From positions 1 to 8,137 of the forward strand of contig URGQ01000055.1 in the NCBI GenBank assembly GCA_900547385.1: a stretch of DNA of 8,137 nt. Reading direction: 5' to 3'. The translations under genes and the position numbers were made by a program. Source of the stretch: an uncultured Oscillospiraceae bacterium. GTDB lineage: Bacteria > Bacillota > Clostridia > Oscillospirales > Ruminococcaceae. Positions 1-6,440 of this stretch are shown here, piece by piece (within the stretch, counting starts at the first letter, position 1; every line of letters begins with the position of its first letter). The notes beneath the pieces were generated by a model, which saw only the letters and a program-made list of their open reading frames with translations, ran no database searches and was not told the origin of the DNA.

Positions 1-1
1 C

Positions 2-59
2 GCAGGGCGCGCGGGGGCGGGGCGGAGCCCCGCAGCTCCGCCGCAGATGGGGGCCCTGC
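2..59. repeat. GC-rich nested palindromic element upstream of rlmA
   Basis: Positions 2-8 (gcagggc) and 53-59 (gccctgc) are perfect 7-bp inverted arms. Between them 17-23 (gcggggc) and 27-33 (gccccgc) form a 7-bp hairpin with the triloop GGA. An alternative 8-bp hairpin, 21-28 with 35-42, overlaps it. The first eight bases of the window (cgcagggc) equal 937-944 in the larger element downstream of rlmA, and the C(GGA)G hairpin has the same stem length and loop as the middle arm of that element. I infer a diverged or truncated member of the same repeat family. There is no T-tract on either strand, so it is not a classical terminator. The window edge prevents seeing whether it extends further left. 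Confidence 0.5.
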
Positions 60-84
60 AGGAAGTAGAGGAGGAGAAAAAGCG

Positions 85-903
85 ATGAGTATATTCTGCT
101 GCCCAAGCTGCCAAAAGCCGCTGTGCCGGGAAGAACACCGGCTGGTGTGCCCGGCGGGGCATAGCTTTGATGTGGCGAGGAGTGGGTATGTGAACCTGCT
201 GCTGAGCCAGCAGACCGGCCGGAAGCACCACGGGGATGATAAACGGATGGTGAAGGCGAGGAGCGCCTTCCTGGAGCGGGGATACTATGACCCGATGCGG
301 CAGGAGCTGATAAAGCAGGGCCTGGCGGAGGCAAGGCAGGGGATGACGGTGCTGGACGCGGGCTGCGGTGAGGGCTACTATACCGCGGAGATGGCCAAAA
401 CGCTGCGGGAGAGGGAATACCGGCCAAAGGTGGCGGGAATCGATATTTCCAAGGCGGCGCTGCAGGAGGCGGCCAAGCGGGATAGGGAGACCGAATACGC
501 AGTAGCAAGCTGTTTTCATCTGCCGGTGGCGGGAGAAAGCGTGGACCTGCTGCTTTCGGTCTTTGCGCCGTACTGTGGGGAGGAATTCCTGCGGGTGCTG
601 AAGCCGGACGGGCAGTTTATCATGACCATCCCATTGGAAAATCATCTGTACGGGCTGAAGGAGGCCATCTACGAAAAGCCGTATCGCAACGAGGTAAAGC
701 CGTATGAGCTGGAGGGTTTCCGACTGGTAGACTGCCGGGAGCTGCAGTATGAGATGACGGTGCGGGGGCAGGAGATCGAAAACCTCTTTATGATGACGCC
801 GTACTACTACAAGACCGGGGCGGCGGACCAGCAGAAGCTGCTGGCGAAAACGGAGCTGACGACGCCGGTGGAATTTGCGGTGCTGAGATATGAAAAGAAG
901 TAG
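85..903 (+). CDS. rlmA: 23S rRNA (guanine-N1)-methyltransferase, RlmA family
   Basis: 272-residue cytoplasmic SAM-dependent methyltransferase. It closely follows the RlmA plan: an N-terminal zinc finger with C6, C9, C22 and H26 (CPSC and CPAGH), the conserved stretch SGYVNLL (residues 33-39), then a Rossmann methyltransferase fold with SAM motif I LDAGCGEGYY (90-99), an acidic loop GIDISK (108-113) and the family motif MTPYYY (227-232). RlmA(I) enzymes methylate N1 of G745 in 23S rRNA hairpin 35; Gram-positive RlmA(II) homologues methylate G748 and affect tylosin and telithromycin binding. Which base is used cannot be read from this sequence, though a Firmicute host favours G748. Length is normal for the family. 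The ATG follows a GAGGAGGA ribosome site at 68-75 with good spacing. No promoter is visible upstream because the window starts there. The gene converges on the liv operon. Confidence 0.9.
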   Translation: MSIFCCPSCQKPLCREEHRLVCPAGHSFDVARSGYVNLLLSQQTGRKHHGDDKRMVKARSAFLERGYYDPMRQELIKQGLAEARQGMTVLDAGCGEGYYTAEMAKTLREREYRPKVAGIDISKAALQEAAKRDRETEYAVASCFHLPVAGESVDLLLSVFAPYCGEEFLRVLKPDGQFIMTIPLENHLYGLKEAIYEKPYRNEVKPYELEGFRLVDCRELQYEMTVRGQEIENLFMMTPYYYKTGAADQQKLLAKTELTTPVEFAVLRYEKK

Positions 904-930
904 GATGCAGGGGTAAGAGGAGAGCCGAAG

Positions 931-1018
931 ACGGCCCGCAGGGCAATTCGTCCGCAGGACGAATTCGGCGGCCGGAGGCCGCCTGCGGCGCCGGAACGGC
1001 GCCGGCCCTGCGGGCCGT
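931..1018. repeat. 88-nt cloverleaf palindrome with three GNA-triloop hairpins
   Basis: The outer arms 931-944 (acggcccgcagggc) and 1005-1018 (gccctgcgggccgt) are perfectly complementary over 14 bp. Inside sit three consecutive hairpins. The first pairs 945-953 with 957-965 (9 bp, loop GCA). The second pairs 967-973 with 977-983 (7 bp, loop GGA). The third pairs 986-993 with 997-1004 (8 bp, loop GAA). Only 966, 984 and 985 are unpaired at the junction, so 38 base pairs plus nine loop bases and three junction bases account for all 88 positions. There is no T-tract, so it is not a normal intrinsic terminator, and no reading frame is suggested. It lies between the convergent rlmA and liv genes. 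I infer a small structured repeat or MITE-like/REP-like element; it could instead be a structured RNA or a convergent transcription barrier. Confidence 0.75.
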
Positions 1019-1026
1019 ATCCCGGA

Positions 1027-1078
1027 TGCGGCAGGGACTGGCGGAGAAGGAAAAGGGCCGTGGCAGGGACCTGCCGCA
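1027..1078. repeat. Imperfect inverted/direct repeat next to the cloverleaf
   Basis: tgcggcagg at 1027-1035 is perfectly complementary to cctgccgca at 1070-1078 (9 bp). The block ggcagggac also occurs as a direct repeat at 1030-1038 and 1062-1070, and the second copy can fold locally with 1071-1075. It starts only eight bases after the cloverleaf and has the same GC-rich character, so it may be part of a larger composite element. No U-tract follows on either strand. It has no visible coding function. Confidence 0.4.
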
Positions 1079-1094
1079 ACAAGTAAAATCAAGA

Positions 1095-1145
1095 CAAAAA
1101 ATCATTCCCGGTAGGTGCTGCATGATACACCCGCCGGGAATGATT
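1095..1145 (-). terminator. Intrinsic terminator of the liv operon
   Basis: aatcattcccgg (1100-1111) and ccgggaatgatt (1134-1145) pair perfectly over 12 bp. Read on the minus strand the stem is followed at once by TTTTTG (1099-1094) and more T-rich sequence. It begins 28 nt after the livF stop codon, the expected place for the end of the operon. On the plus strand the stem is followed by cgtataaaaaa, not by T, so it should work mainly in the liv direction. Confidence 0.88.
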
Positions 1146-1173
1146 CGTATAAAAAAGGAGTAAGGATGGCAAA

Positions 1174-1884
1174 TTAACCGCCGAGGTAGGCTTTTTGCAC
1201 CTGATCGCTGGCCATCAGCTCGGCGCCGGTACCGGAAAGAACGATGCGGCCGGTTTCCAGGACATAGGCCCGGTCGGCGACCTCCAGGGCGGCCTGAGCG
1301 TTCTGTTCGACCAGGAGGATGGTGGTGCCGGAAGCGTGCAGCTCCCGGATGATTTCGAAGATTTGCTCCACCAGGATGGGCGCAAGACCCATGGAGGGTT
1401 CATCCAGCATGAGCAGCTTGGGGTGGCTCATCAGGGCGCGGCCCATGGCCAGCATCTGCTGCTCGCCGCCGGAAAGAGTACCGGCGATCTGTTTACGGCG
1501 TTCCAGCAGGCGAGGGAAGCGCTGATAAACGCTTTCCAGGTCCGCTTCGATGCCGGAGGAGGGCTGGGAAAAAGCGCCCATCTCCAGGTTTTCCTGCACC
1601 GTCATCTGCAAAAAGACATGGCGGCCCTCCGGGACCTGGGCCAGGCCCATGCCCACCAGCTTGTGGGCGGGGACGCCGTGCAGATTTTTTTCGTGGAAGA
1701 GGATAGAGCCGGAACGGGGATGCAGAAGCCCCGAAACAGTATTCAGAATGGTGGATTTACCGGCGCCGTTGGCGCCGATGAGGGTGACGACCTCGCCCTC
1801 ATGGACCTCGAAGGAAACGCCCTTAACAGCGTGGATGCTGCCATAATAGACATGGAGGTCATTGACTTTCAGCATTTCACTCAT
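1174..1884 (-). CDS. livF: Branched-chain amino acid ABC transporter ATP-binding protein LivF
   Basis: 236-residue cytoplasmic ATPase, the second nucleotide-binding subunit of a HAAT-family importer. Visible motifs are Walker A GANGAGKST (37-45), a Q-loop at Q83 within LAQVPEGR, ABC signature LSGGEQQ (137-143) and Walker B LLMLDEP (157-163). At the H-switch position it has VEQN (192-195) rather than VEHD, a glutamine substitution usual for LivF, which separates it from LivG next door. Length is typical. The start ATG is preceded by AAGGAGG inside the last codons of livG, with only 3 nt between the livG stop and this ATG, so translation is probably coupled. It is the last gene of the operon, ahead of the terminator at 1095-1145. 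The substrate could be Leu/Ile/Val or another amino acid or amide. Confidence 0.95.
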   Translation of the reverse strand: MSEMLKVNDLHVYYGSIHAVKGVSFEVHEGEVVTLIGANGAGKSTILNTVSGLLHPRSGSILFHEKNLHGVPAHKLVGMGLAQVPEGRHVFLQMTVQENLEMGAFSQPSSGIEADLESVYQRFPRLLERRKQIAGTLSGGEQQMLAMGRALMSHPKLLMLDEPSMGLAPILVEQIFEIIRELHASGTTILLVEQNAQAALEVADRAYVLETGRIVLSGTGAELMASDQVQKAYLGG

Positions 1885-1887
1885 GGG

Positions 1888-2742
1888 TTACGCCTCCTTT
1901 TTACGGCCCAGGTAGGCCTCGATGACCTTGGGATCGGACTGGATATCTTCCGGGGAGCCCTTGGCGATGATGCGGCCGAAGCTGAGCACGGCGATGCCCT
2001 CGCAGATATTCATAACAAGGCTCATATCGTGCTCGATGAGGAGCACGGCGATCTTGAAGGTATCGCGGATGGTGCGAATGTTTTCCATCAGCTCGGCTGT
2101 TTCAGAGGGGTTCATGCCCGCGGCGGGCTCATCCAGCAGCAGCAGGCAGGGGTTGGTAGCCAGGGCACGCAGGATCTCCAGCCGGCGCTGGGCGCCGTAG
2201 GGCAGGCTGCCTGCCTTGGCATTCGCAAACTGCTCCATGTGGAAGATAGAGAGCAGCTCCATGGCGCGTTCGTGGGCGATGCGCTCGCCTTTCCAGAAGG
2301 AGGGCAGGCGGAAGATGCCGCTGGCCATATTGTACTTGATCTGGCTGCTCATGGCGACGGTGATGTTTTCCTCCACTGTCAGCTCCGAAAACAGGCGGAT
2401 ATTCTGGAAGGTACGGGCGATGCCAGCGCGGTTGACCTGCGCGGTGGTCATGCCGTGGATATCCTTGCCATCCAGCAGGATGGTGCCGTGGGTGGGCTGA
2501 TAGACCTTGGTGAGCAGATTGAAGATGGTGGTCTTACCGGCGCCGTTGGGGCCGATGAGCCCAGCAATCTCGGTGCGGCCGATGGTGATATCGAAGTTGT
2601 CGACTGCTTTCAGTCCGCCGAAGGTCACGCCCAGATCAATGCACTCCAGGATGGGGCTGATGGCGGCGTCACGCTCTGGCAGGAGGGCAACGCTGCGGTT
2701 GACCGGGACCAGCTTGGTTTTATTGTGGGTCTTGACAGACAT
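1888..2742 (-). CDS. livG: Branched-chain amino acid ABC transporter ATP-binding protein LivG
   Basis: 284-residue cytoplasmic ATPase. Motifs are Walker A GPNGAGKTT (64-72), Q-loop Q113 in ARTFQNIRLF, the LivG-type signature LPYGAQRRLEI (180-190) in place of LSGGQ, Walker B LLLLDEPAAGMN (200-211) and the H-switch H238 in LIEHDM. The sequence after Walker B and the insertion before the signature (about 131-170) mark it as LivG. It starts directly after the livM stop codon, with no gap, behind an AGGAGG site in the livM tail. The core fold begins near residue 31, so there is an extra N-terminal stretch of about 28 residues (charged, then PVNRSVALLPERD) compared with ordinary LivG of about 255 residues. 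The ribosome site supports this longer start. Confidence 0.95.
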   Translation of the reverse strand: MSVKTHNKTKLVPVNRSVALLPERDAAISPILECIDLGVTFGGLKAVDNFDITIGRTEIAGLIGPNGAGKTTIFNLLTKVYQPTHGTILLDGKDIHGMTTAQVNRAGIARTFQNIRLFSELTVEENITVAMSSQIKYNMASGIFRLPSFWKGERIAHERAMELLSIFHMEQFANAKAGSLPYGAQRRLEILRALATNPCLLLLDEPAAGMNPSETAELMENIRTIRDTFKIAVLLIEHDMSLVMNICEGIAVLSFGRIIAKGSPEDIQSDPKVIEAYLGRKKEA

Positions 2743-3756
2743 TTAAGCGCCCTCCTTCTGCAAAGATTTGGCCTTTTTCTTTTTGGCGCGGCGCAGCAGC
2801 TCGGCCGGGGAGATGCGGTGGAAAAATTCCTTCATGGTGGGATTATTGGTGGCCAGCATGACGATGATGAGGACGATGGCATAGAGAAGCATCCGGTAAT
2901 CGGCAAACTCACGCATGGCCTCCGGCAGGGCGGTAAGCACAATGGCGGCGATGATGGAGCCGGGGATGCTGCCCATGCCGCCCAGTACCACGATGACCAG
3001 GATTTCGATGGACATGTTGTAATCGAAGGTGGCTGCCTTGACATTGGCGAAGAAGTGGCCGTACAGCACGCCGGCTGCCCCCGCGAAGAACGCGGCCAAC
3101 ATGAAAACCATGAGCTTGTAGCGGGTAACATCAATGCCGACCGATTCGGCGGCGATGCGGTTATCCCGGATGGCCATGATGGCGCGGCCCTGCTTGGAGC
3201 GCTTGAGGTTCATCATGACAAGAACGGTGAGCAGCACCAATATGACAGCGTAGGGCAGGAGTTTTTTTGCATTGGAATAGATGGGGTTGGTATTGAGGCC
3301 CAAAGCGCCGCCGGTAAAATCAAGATTGGTGATGATATTCTTGATGATCTCGCCGCAGGCCAAGGTGACAATGGCAAGATAGTCGCCCCTGAGCCGCAAG
3401 GCGGGCAGACCGACCGCAAGGCCAAAGAGCGCCGCTACCAGGCCGCCAATGACCATGGAAAGAGGCAGGCGGACCGCTATGGGGAGGACATCCACCAGGG
3501 CGATGGACAAAAGACAGCCGGAGAAAAGACCCACCGACATGAACCCGGCGTGGCCCAGGGAAAGTTCCCCCAAAAGGCCGACAACGAGATTGAGCGAGAC
3601 CGCCAGCACGATGTAGACTGAAATGGGGATGATCATATTGGAGAACTGGCGGGTGAGACTGCCGCCATACAGCAGGTAGGCGACCACAGCGTAAACCGCT
3701 GCGACCAGGATGAAGGTCAGAAGATCGCCGGAAAATTTGAATTTTTTCTGTTTCAT
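2743..3756 (-). CDS. livM: Branched-chain amino acid ABC transporter permease LivM
   Basis: 337-residue polytopic inner-membrane permease. It carries the LivM hallmarks GELSLGHAGF (63-72), GLPALRLRGDYLAIVTL (116-132) and a cytoplasmic coupling loop AIRDNRIAAESVGI (195-208) that docks on the ATPases. About nine to ten hydrophobic segments can be counted. The C-terminus is a basic tail with KKKK at 325-328. I chose the ATG at 3756 because it has an AGAAGG-type site about 10 nt upstream and lies 4 nt after the livH stop. An in-frame ATG 18 nt further upstream (3774) overlaps the livH end and has no ribosome site. With LivH it forms the heterodimeric translocation path. Confidence 0.93.
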   Translation of the reverse strand: MKQKKFKFSGDLLTFILVAAVYAVVAYLLYGGSLTRQFSNMIIPISVYIVLAVSLNLVVGLLGELSLGHAGFMSVGLFSGCLLSIALVDVLPIAVRLPLSMVIGGLVAALFGLAVGLPALRLRGDYLAIVTLACGEIIKNIITNLDFTGGALGLNTNPIYSNAKKLLPYAVILVLLTVLVMMNLKRSKQGRAIMAIRDNRIAAESVGIDVTRYKLMVFMLAAFFAGAAGVLYGHFFANVKAATFDYNMSIEILVIVVLGGMGSIPGSIIAAIVLTALPEAMREFADYRMLLYAIVLIIVMLATNNPTMKEFFHRISPAELLRRAKKKKAKSLQKEGA

Positions 3757-3760
3757 CTTC

Positions 3761-4639
3761 TTACACCTTCTCATTCATTGTTTTACCCAAGAGGCCGGTG
3801 GGCTTGACCACCAGGACCAGGACCAGAACGCCAAAGACGATGGCATCGGCCCAGAGGGTGGAAATATAGGTCTTGGAGAGCTGCTCGATGAGACCGAGCA
3901 GGATGCCGCCCAGCATGGCGCCGGGCACCGAGCCGATACCGCCGAATACGGCTGCCGTAAAGGCCTTGATGCCGGGCATGGCGCCGGTGGTGGGCTTGAT
4001 GTAGATATAGGACATGCCATAGAAGATGCTGGCGACAGCGGCCAGCGCCGAGCCGATGGCGAAGGTAATGGAAATGGTGCGATTGACGCTGATGCCCATG
4101 AGCGCCGCGGCGGCTTTATCCTCGCTGACGGCCCGCATGGCCTTGCCCATACGGGTGCGGTTGATGAAGAAGGAAAGCACCACCATGATGAGCGCGGTGA
4201 CCAGCAGGGTAAGGATGGTGACACCATCGATGGTGACGCTGCCGATGGTGACCTGGCCCAACTGCACAATGGTGGGATAGGCCTTCTGCTGGGAACCGAA
4301 AAGGATCAGGGCGAGGTTCTGCAAAAAGTAGCTGACACCGATGGCAGTGATGAGCACGCTGAGGGGCGGCGCCTGGCGCAGCGGCTTATAGGCCAAAAAT
4401 TCGATGAGGACGCCGAGCAGCGCACAGATAAGGATGCTGAGCAGCACGGCGATGAGGGGCGGCAGGCCCATCTGCGCAACGGCGATGATGCCGGCGTAAG
4501 CGCCGATCATGATGATATCGCCGTGGGCAAAGTTCAGCATCTTGGCGATGCCGTACACCATGGTGTAGCCCAGCGCGATGAGGGCGTAAATACTGCCCAG
4601 ACTGAGTCCGCTGATTAAGGTTTGGATAAAGTGAGTCAT
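3761..4639 (-). CDS. livH: Branched-chain amino acid ABC transporter permease LivH
   Basis: 292-residue polytopic inner-membrane permease, first of the two channel subunits. Diagnostic features are GLSLGSIYALIALGYTMVYG (11-30), MLNFAHGD (34-41), the EAA-like coupling loop GKAMRAVSEDKAAAALMGI (165-183) and VFGGIGSVPGAMLGG (231-245). Length matches the family (about 290-310). The start ATG is preceded by AAAGGAT about 10 nt upstream. It is separated from livK by 121 nt containing a strong stem-loop and followed by livM after 4 nt, so livH-M-G-F form a tightly coupled block. Confidence 0.95.
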   Translation of the reverse strand: MTHFIQTLISGLSLGSIYALIALGYTMVYGIAKMLNFAHGDIIMIGAYAGIIAVAQMGLPPLIAVLLSILICALLGVLIEFLAYKPLRQAPPLSVLITAIGVSYFLQNLALILFGSQQKAYPTIVQLGQVTIGSVTIDGVTILTLLVTALIMVVLSFFINRTRMGKAMRAVSEDKAAAALMGISVNRTISITFAIGSALAAVASIFYGMSYIYIKPTTGAMPGIKAFTAAVFGGIGSVPGAMLGGILLGLIEQLSKTYISTLWADAIVFGVLVLVLVVKPTGLLGKTMNEKV

Positions 4640-4669
4640 GGTAAGTTCAATCCTTTAATAAGTAGGCTT

Positions 4670-4703
4670 GCTCCTCCGGACAGGAGACCTGCCCGGAGGG
4701 AGC
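4670..4703 (-). promoter_or_regulatory. Stem-loop between livK and livH (mRNA stabiliser or attenuator candidate)
   Basis: cctccgg (4673-4679) pairs with ccggagg (4693-4699). The top continues after a one-base mismatch as cagg (4681-4684) with cctg (4688-4691) and an AGA loop. The base extends to 4670/4703 with one bulged G (4700). No T-tract follows on the minus strand, so it is not a full terminator. Stem-loops at this position after a binding-protein gene commonly protect the upstream mRNA and give more binding protein than permease; that role here is inference. Confidence 0.6.
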
Positions 4704-4760
4704 CGCTTTGAGGAGATAGAGATAAGAAAGAAAAATGAAGAATGAAGATAGCTTAGTGAA

Positions 4761-5921
4761 TTAATCCTGAGAATCGAACAGGGTGCCGACACCATCGTAG
4801 TAGAGGATAGCGCTGGCGGGCTTATTGGTGTTGCCATCGGCGGTCCAGGTCATGACGCCGGTAACACCCTCGACGGTGAGGGAGGTAAGAGCGGAAGCGA
4901 GTGCCGCGCCGCTGGTGGAGCCGGCCTTTTCGACGGCAGCCTTGACGGCATAGATGGCATCATAGGCATCGGCGGCGAACTGATCGGGGGTAGCGCCGTA
5001 GGCTTCCTGATACTTCTTGACGAAGCTCTGAACATTCTCTGCGGGGTTATCGGCGGAGAAGGGGGTGAGCATCAGCACGTTATTGGCAATGGTGGGGTCC
5101 TGTGCGACCTTGCCGAGGATGCCGTCCAGACCATCGGCACCGAAGAAGTAAACGCCATCGGCGAACTTACCGCGGGCCTGGGTGAGGAAGGTAGAGGCTT
5201 CCTCCGCATAGAAGGGGATGAATACCAGCTTGACGCCGGAGGAGACCAGCGCATTGACCTGCGTGGAGAAATCGGTGCTGGTGGAGGCGGTGAAGGTCTG
5301 GGTCTCGGCGATGTTGATGCCCAGCTCGCCGCACTTGGCGACAAAGGCATTGTAAAGGCCGACCGAGTAGTCGTTATCGCTCTGGTACAGGATGCCGACG
5401 GTATCGACCATGTTGTTATCCTTGATGTACTGGGCAGCGGCAGCGCCCTGATAGGAATCGTAGAAGCAGACGCGGAAAGCCTTATCGTTGCCATCGATGC
5501 ACTTATCGGCGGAGCCGGAGGGGGTGATCAGCAGGACATCATCATCACGGGCAGCGGCAACAACGGAGGCATTCTCACCGGAGAGAACGCAGCCGAGGGA
5601 AACCTCCATGCCCCAGTCCATCAGCTTGCCATAGGCATTGACAGCGCTTTCGGATTCGCCCTGGGAATCCTGATAGCTGAGTTCGATCTGCTTGCCGGCA
5701 ATGCCGCCAGCCTCGTTGATCTCCTTGACGGCCAGTTCAGCGCCGTTCTTTTCGGACAGACCGTAGTTGGCATAGGCGCCGGTGAGGGGGCCGATGCCGC
5801 CGATCTTGACAGTGGTGGCGTCGGGGGTATCATTGCCGCCGTTGTTGGCGGGTTCGCCGCCGCAGGCGGCCATGGCCAGAACCATGAGAACGGCCATCAT
5901 CATACACAGAAACTTTTTCAT
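4761..5921 (-). CDS. livK: Branched-chain amino acid ABC transporter substrate-binding lipoprotein
   Basis: 386-residue type I periplasmic-binding-fold protein (Peripla_BP_6 class), tethered outside the membrane. It begins with a lipoprotein signal: MKK, a hydrophobic core and lipobox MAAC with the acylated Cys at position 20, then a Gly/Asn-rich linker to about residue 36. The mature domain shows KIGGIGPLTGAYANYG (39-54), AVKEINEAGGI (64-74) and ITPSGSADK (132-140), which follow the LivJ/LivK pattern. An Ala-rich helix with DAYDAIYAVKAA is near the C-terminus. An AAGGAG site lies 9 nt before the ATG. It is first in the liv block, as in most such operons. Specificity for Leu/Ile/Val is likely from family and context but related proteins bind other amino acids, amides or aromatic compounds, so the ligand is unproven. 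Confidence 0.92.
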   Translation of the reverse strand: MKKFLCMMMAVLMVLAMAACGGEPANNGGNDTPDATTVKIGGIGPLTGAYANYGLSEKNGAELAVKEINEAGGIAGKQIELSYQDSQGESESAVNAYGKLMDWGMEVSLGCVLSGENASVVAAARDDDVLLITPSGSADKCIDGNDKAFRVCFYDSYQGAAAAQYIKDNNMVDTVGILYQSDNDYSVGLYNAFVAKCGELGINIAETQTFTASTSTDFSTQVNALVSSGVKLVFIPFYAEEASTFLTQARGKFADGVYFFGADGLDGILGKVAQDPTIANNVLMLTPFSADNPAENVQSFVKKYQEAYGATPDQFAADAYDAIYAVKAAVEKAGSTSGAALASALTSLTVEGVTGVMTWTADGNTNKPASAILYYDGVGTLFDSQD

Positions 5922-5964
5922 TTTGTTTTACTCCTTTGCTTTTGCTAATTTAGAACATATATAC

Positions 5965-5984
5965 AAAAAACGGCCCCGCCGTTT
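5965..5984 (-). terminator. Terminator/attenuator hairpin between the small membrane gene and livK
   Basis: Plus-strand aaacggc (5968-5974) and gccgttt (5978-5984) pair over 7 bp with a 3-nt loop. Read on the minus strand this is AAACGGC, GGG, GCCGTTT running into TTTTTTG, a compact intrinsic terminator form. It begins 29 nt after the stop of the 77-residue gene and ends about 43 nt before livK. Because no convincing promoter lies between it and livK, it may be a partial terminator through which liv transcription passes. Confidence 0.75.
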
Positions 5985-6013
5985 GGCAGAACCGCTTACT
6001 GTATCGGGAACAG

Positions 6014-6247
6014 TTAATGCAAATTCATTCCAAGAACGGCCAATATGAACGGCATCATAATCAGCAGGGGCAGTCGAATAATGCCCAGCAGGCTAATAAT
6101 GACGGCAACAAAAATGGACGCCATAACCATGGCGCCCATAATAATGACGATATTGGCAGAGCTGGCAGAAGCGGCGCAGGCAGAAGAAGCCTCTGTGCAT
6201 GCAGAAGCGAAGTGATGATTCTGATGAGCGGTAACGAACTTCATCAT
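6014..6247 (-). CDS. Small two-helix membrane protein of unknown function
   Basis: I do not recognise this 77-residue protein. The N-terminus (MMKFVTAHQNHH) holds a His cluster (H8, H11, H12). An Ala/Ser-rich stretch with two Cys (C17, C24) follows to about residue 31. Then come two hydrophobic helices, roughly 32-57 and 59-76, split by R58 and P60. In residues 33-77, 23 of 45 are Ile, Leu or Val. The start ATG at 6247 is chosen because an AAAGGAG site lies 7 nt upstream; a GTG at 6268 would overlap that site. A strong promoter (6300-6328) and a following terminator-like hairpin support a real transcription unit. Its position just before livK suggests either an accessory membrane protein or a regulatory leader; neither is shown. 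It may also simply be an independent small gene. Confidence 0.65.
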   Translation of the reverse strand: MMKFVTAHQNHHFASACTEASSACAASASSANIVIIMGAMVMASIFVAVIISLLGIIRLPLLIMMPFILAVLGMNLH

Positions 6248-6299
6248 GCCGGGGCTCCTTTCCTTCACCGCTGGGGTGAATCATTGTTTCGATGGTGCA

Positions 6300-6328
6300 A
6301 TTTTAGCGCTTTAGTTTGCTGCTGTCAA
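6300..6328 (-). promoter_or_regulatory. SigA-type promoter for the small membrane gene (and probably liv)
   Basis: On the minus strand, TTGACA (6328-6323) is followed after exactly 17 nt by TAAAAT (6305-6300). This is a perfect -35 and a one-mismatch -10. Predicted transcription start is near 6293, leaving a leader of about 46 nt before the ATG at 6247. It is the last strong promoter seen before livK. Confidence 0.85.
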
Positions 6329-6361
6329 GGCTAAAAAACTGACAAATGCACACAGGAAAAC

Positions 6362-6440
6362 CGATAAAATTTTCGACAACAGGGAGAAAATACACAAATA
6401 GGGGGAGATTTGTACTGCTTTATGTGAAGAAAATTTATCG
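6362..6440. repeat. AT-rich inverted repeat in the MATE / small-gene spacer
   Basis: cgataaaattttc (6362-6374) is the near-complement of gaaaatttatcg (6429-6440), with one extra A. Between them acaaat (6394-6399) and atttgt (6408-6413) form a weak 6-bp hairpin around a purine-rich loop. The block lies within the 130 nt after the MATE stop codon. It may serve as a weak 3' end for MATE; I see no classical GC stem with T-tract here. The half-sites resemble halves of a CodY box, but no full good match is present. Confidence 0.35.

Noticed and set aside
931..1018. CRISPR array or tRNA-like gene at the cloverleaf
   Set aside because: There are no spaced direct repeats, and the four-helix fold lacks the tRNA loop sizes, the T-loop GTTC motif and an acceptor CCA position.
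1026..1163. A 45-residue frame on the + strand after the cloverleaf
   Set aside because: It has no ribosome site, runs through the liv terminator hairpin and contains no recognisable motif.
1195..3621. An 808-codon open frame on the + strand
   Set aside because: It is antisense to livF, livG and most of livM. Those proteins have all family motifs, tight spacing and ribosome sites. The + product is a low-complexity Gly/Asp/His/Gln-rich translation with no known fold, as expected from GC-rich codon use on the other strand.
3710..4618. A 302-codon open frame on the + strand
   Set aside because: It is the antisense shadow of livH, with the same compositional character as the other antisense frames.
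6422..6436. CodY-box-like site upstream of the small gene promoter
   Set aside because: The best match on the minus strand has four mismatches to the 15-nt consensus and lies about 100 bp upstream of the promoter in AT-rich sequence, where such matches arise by chance.
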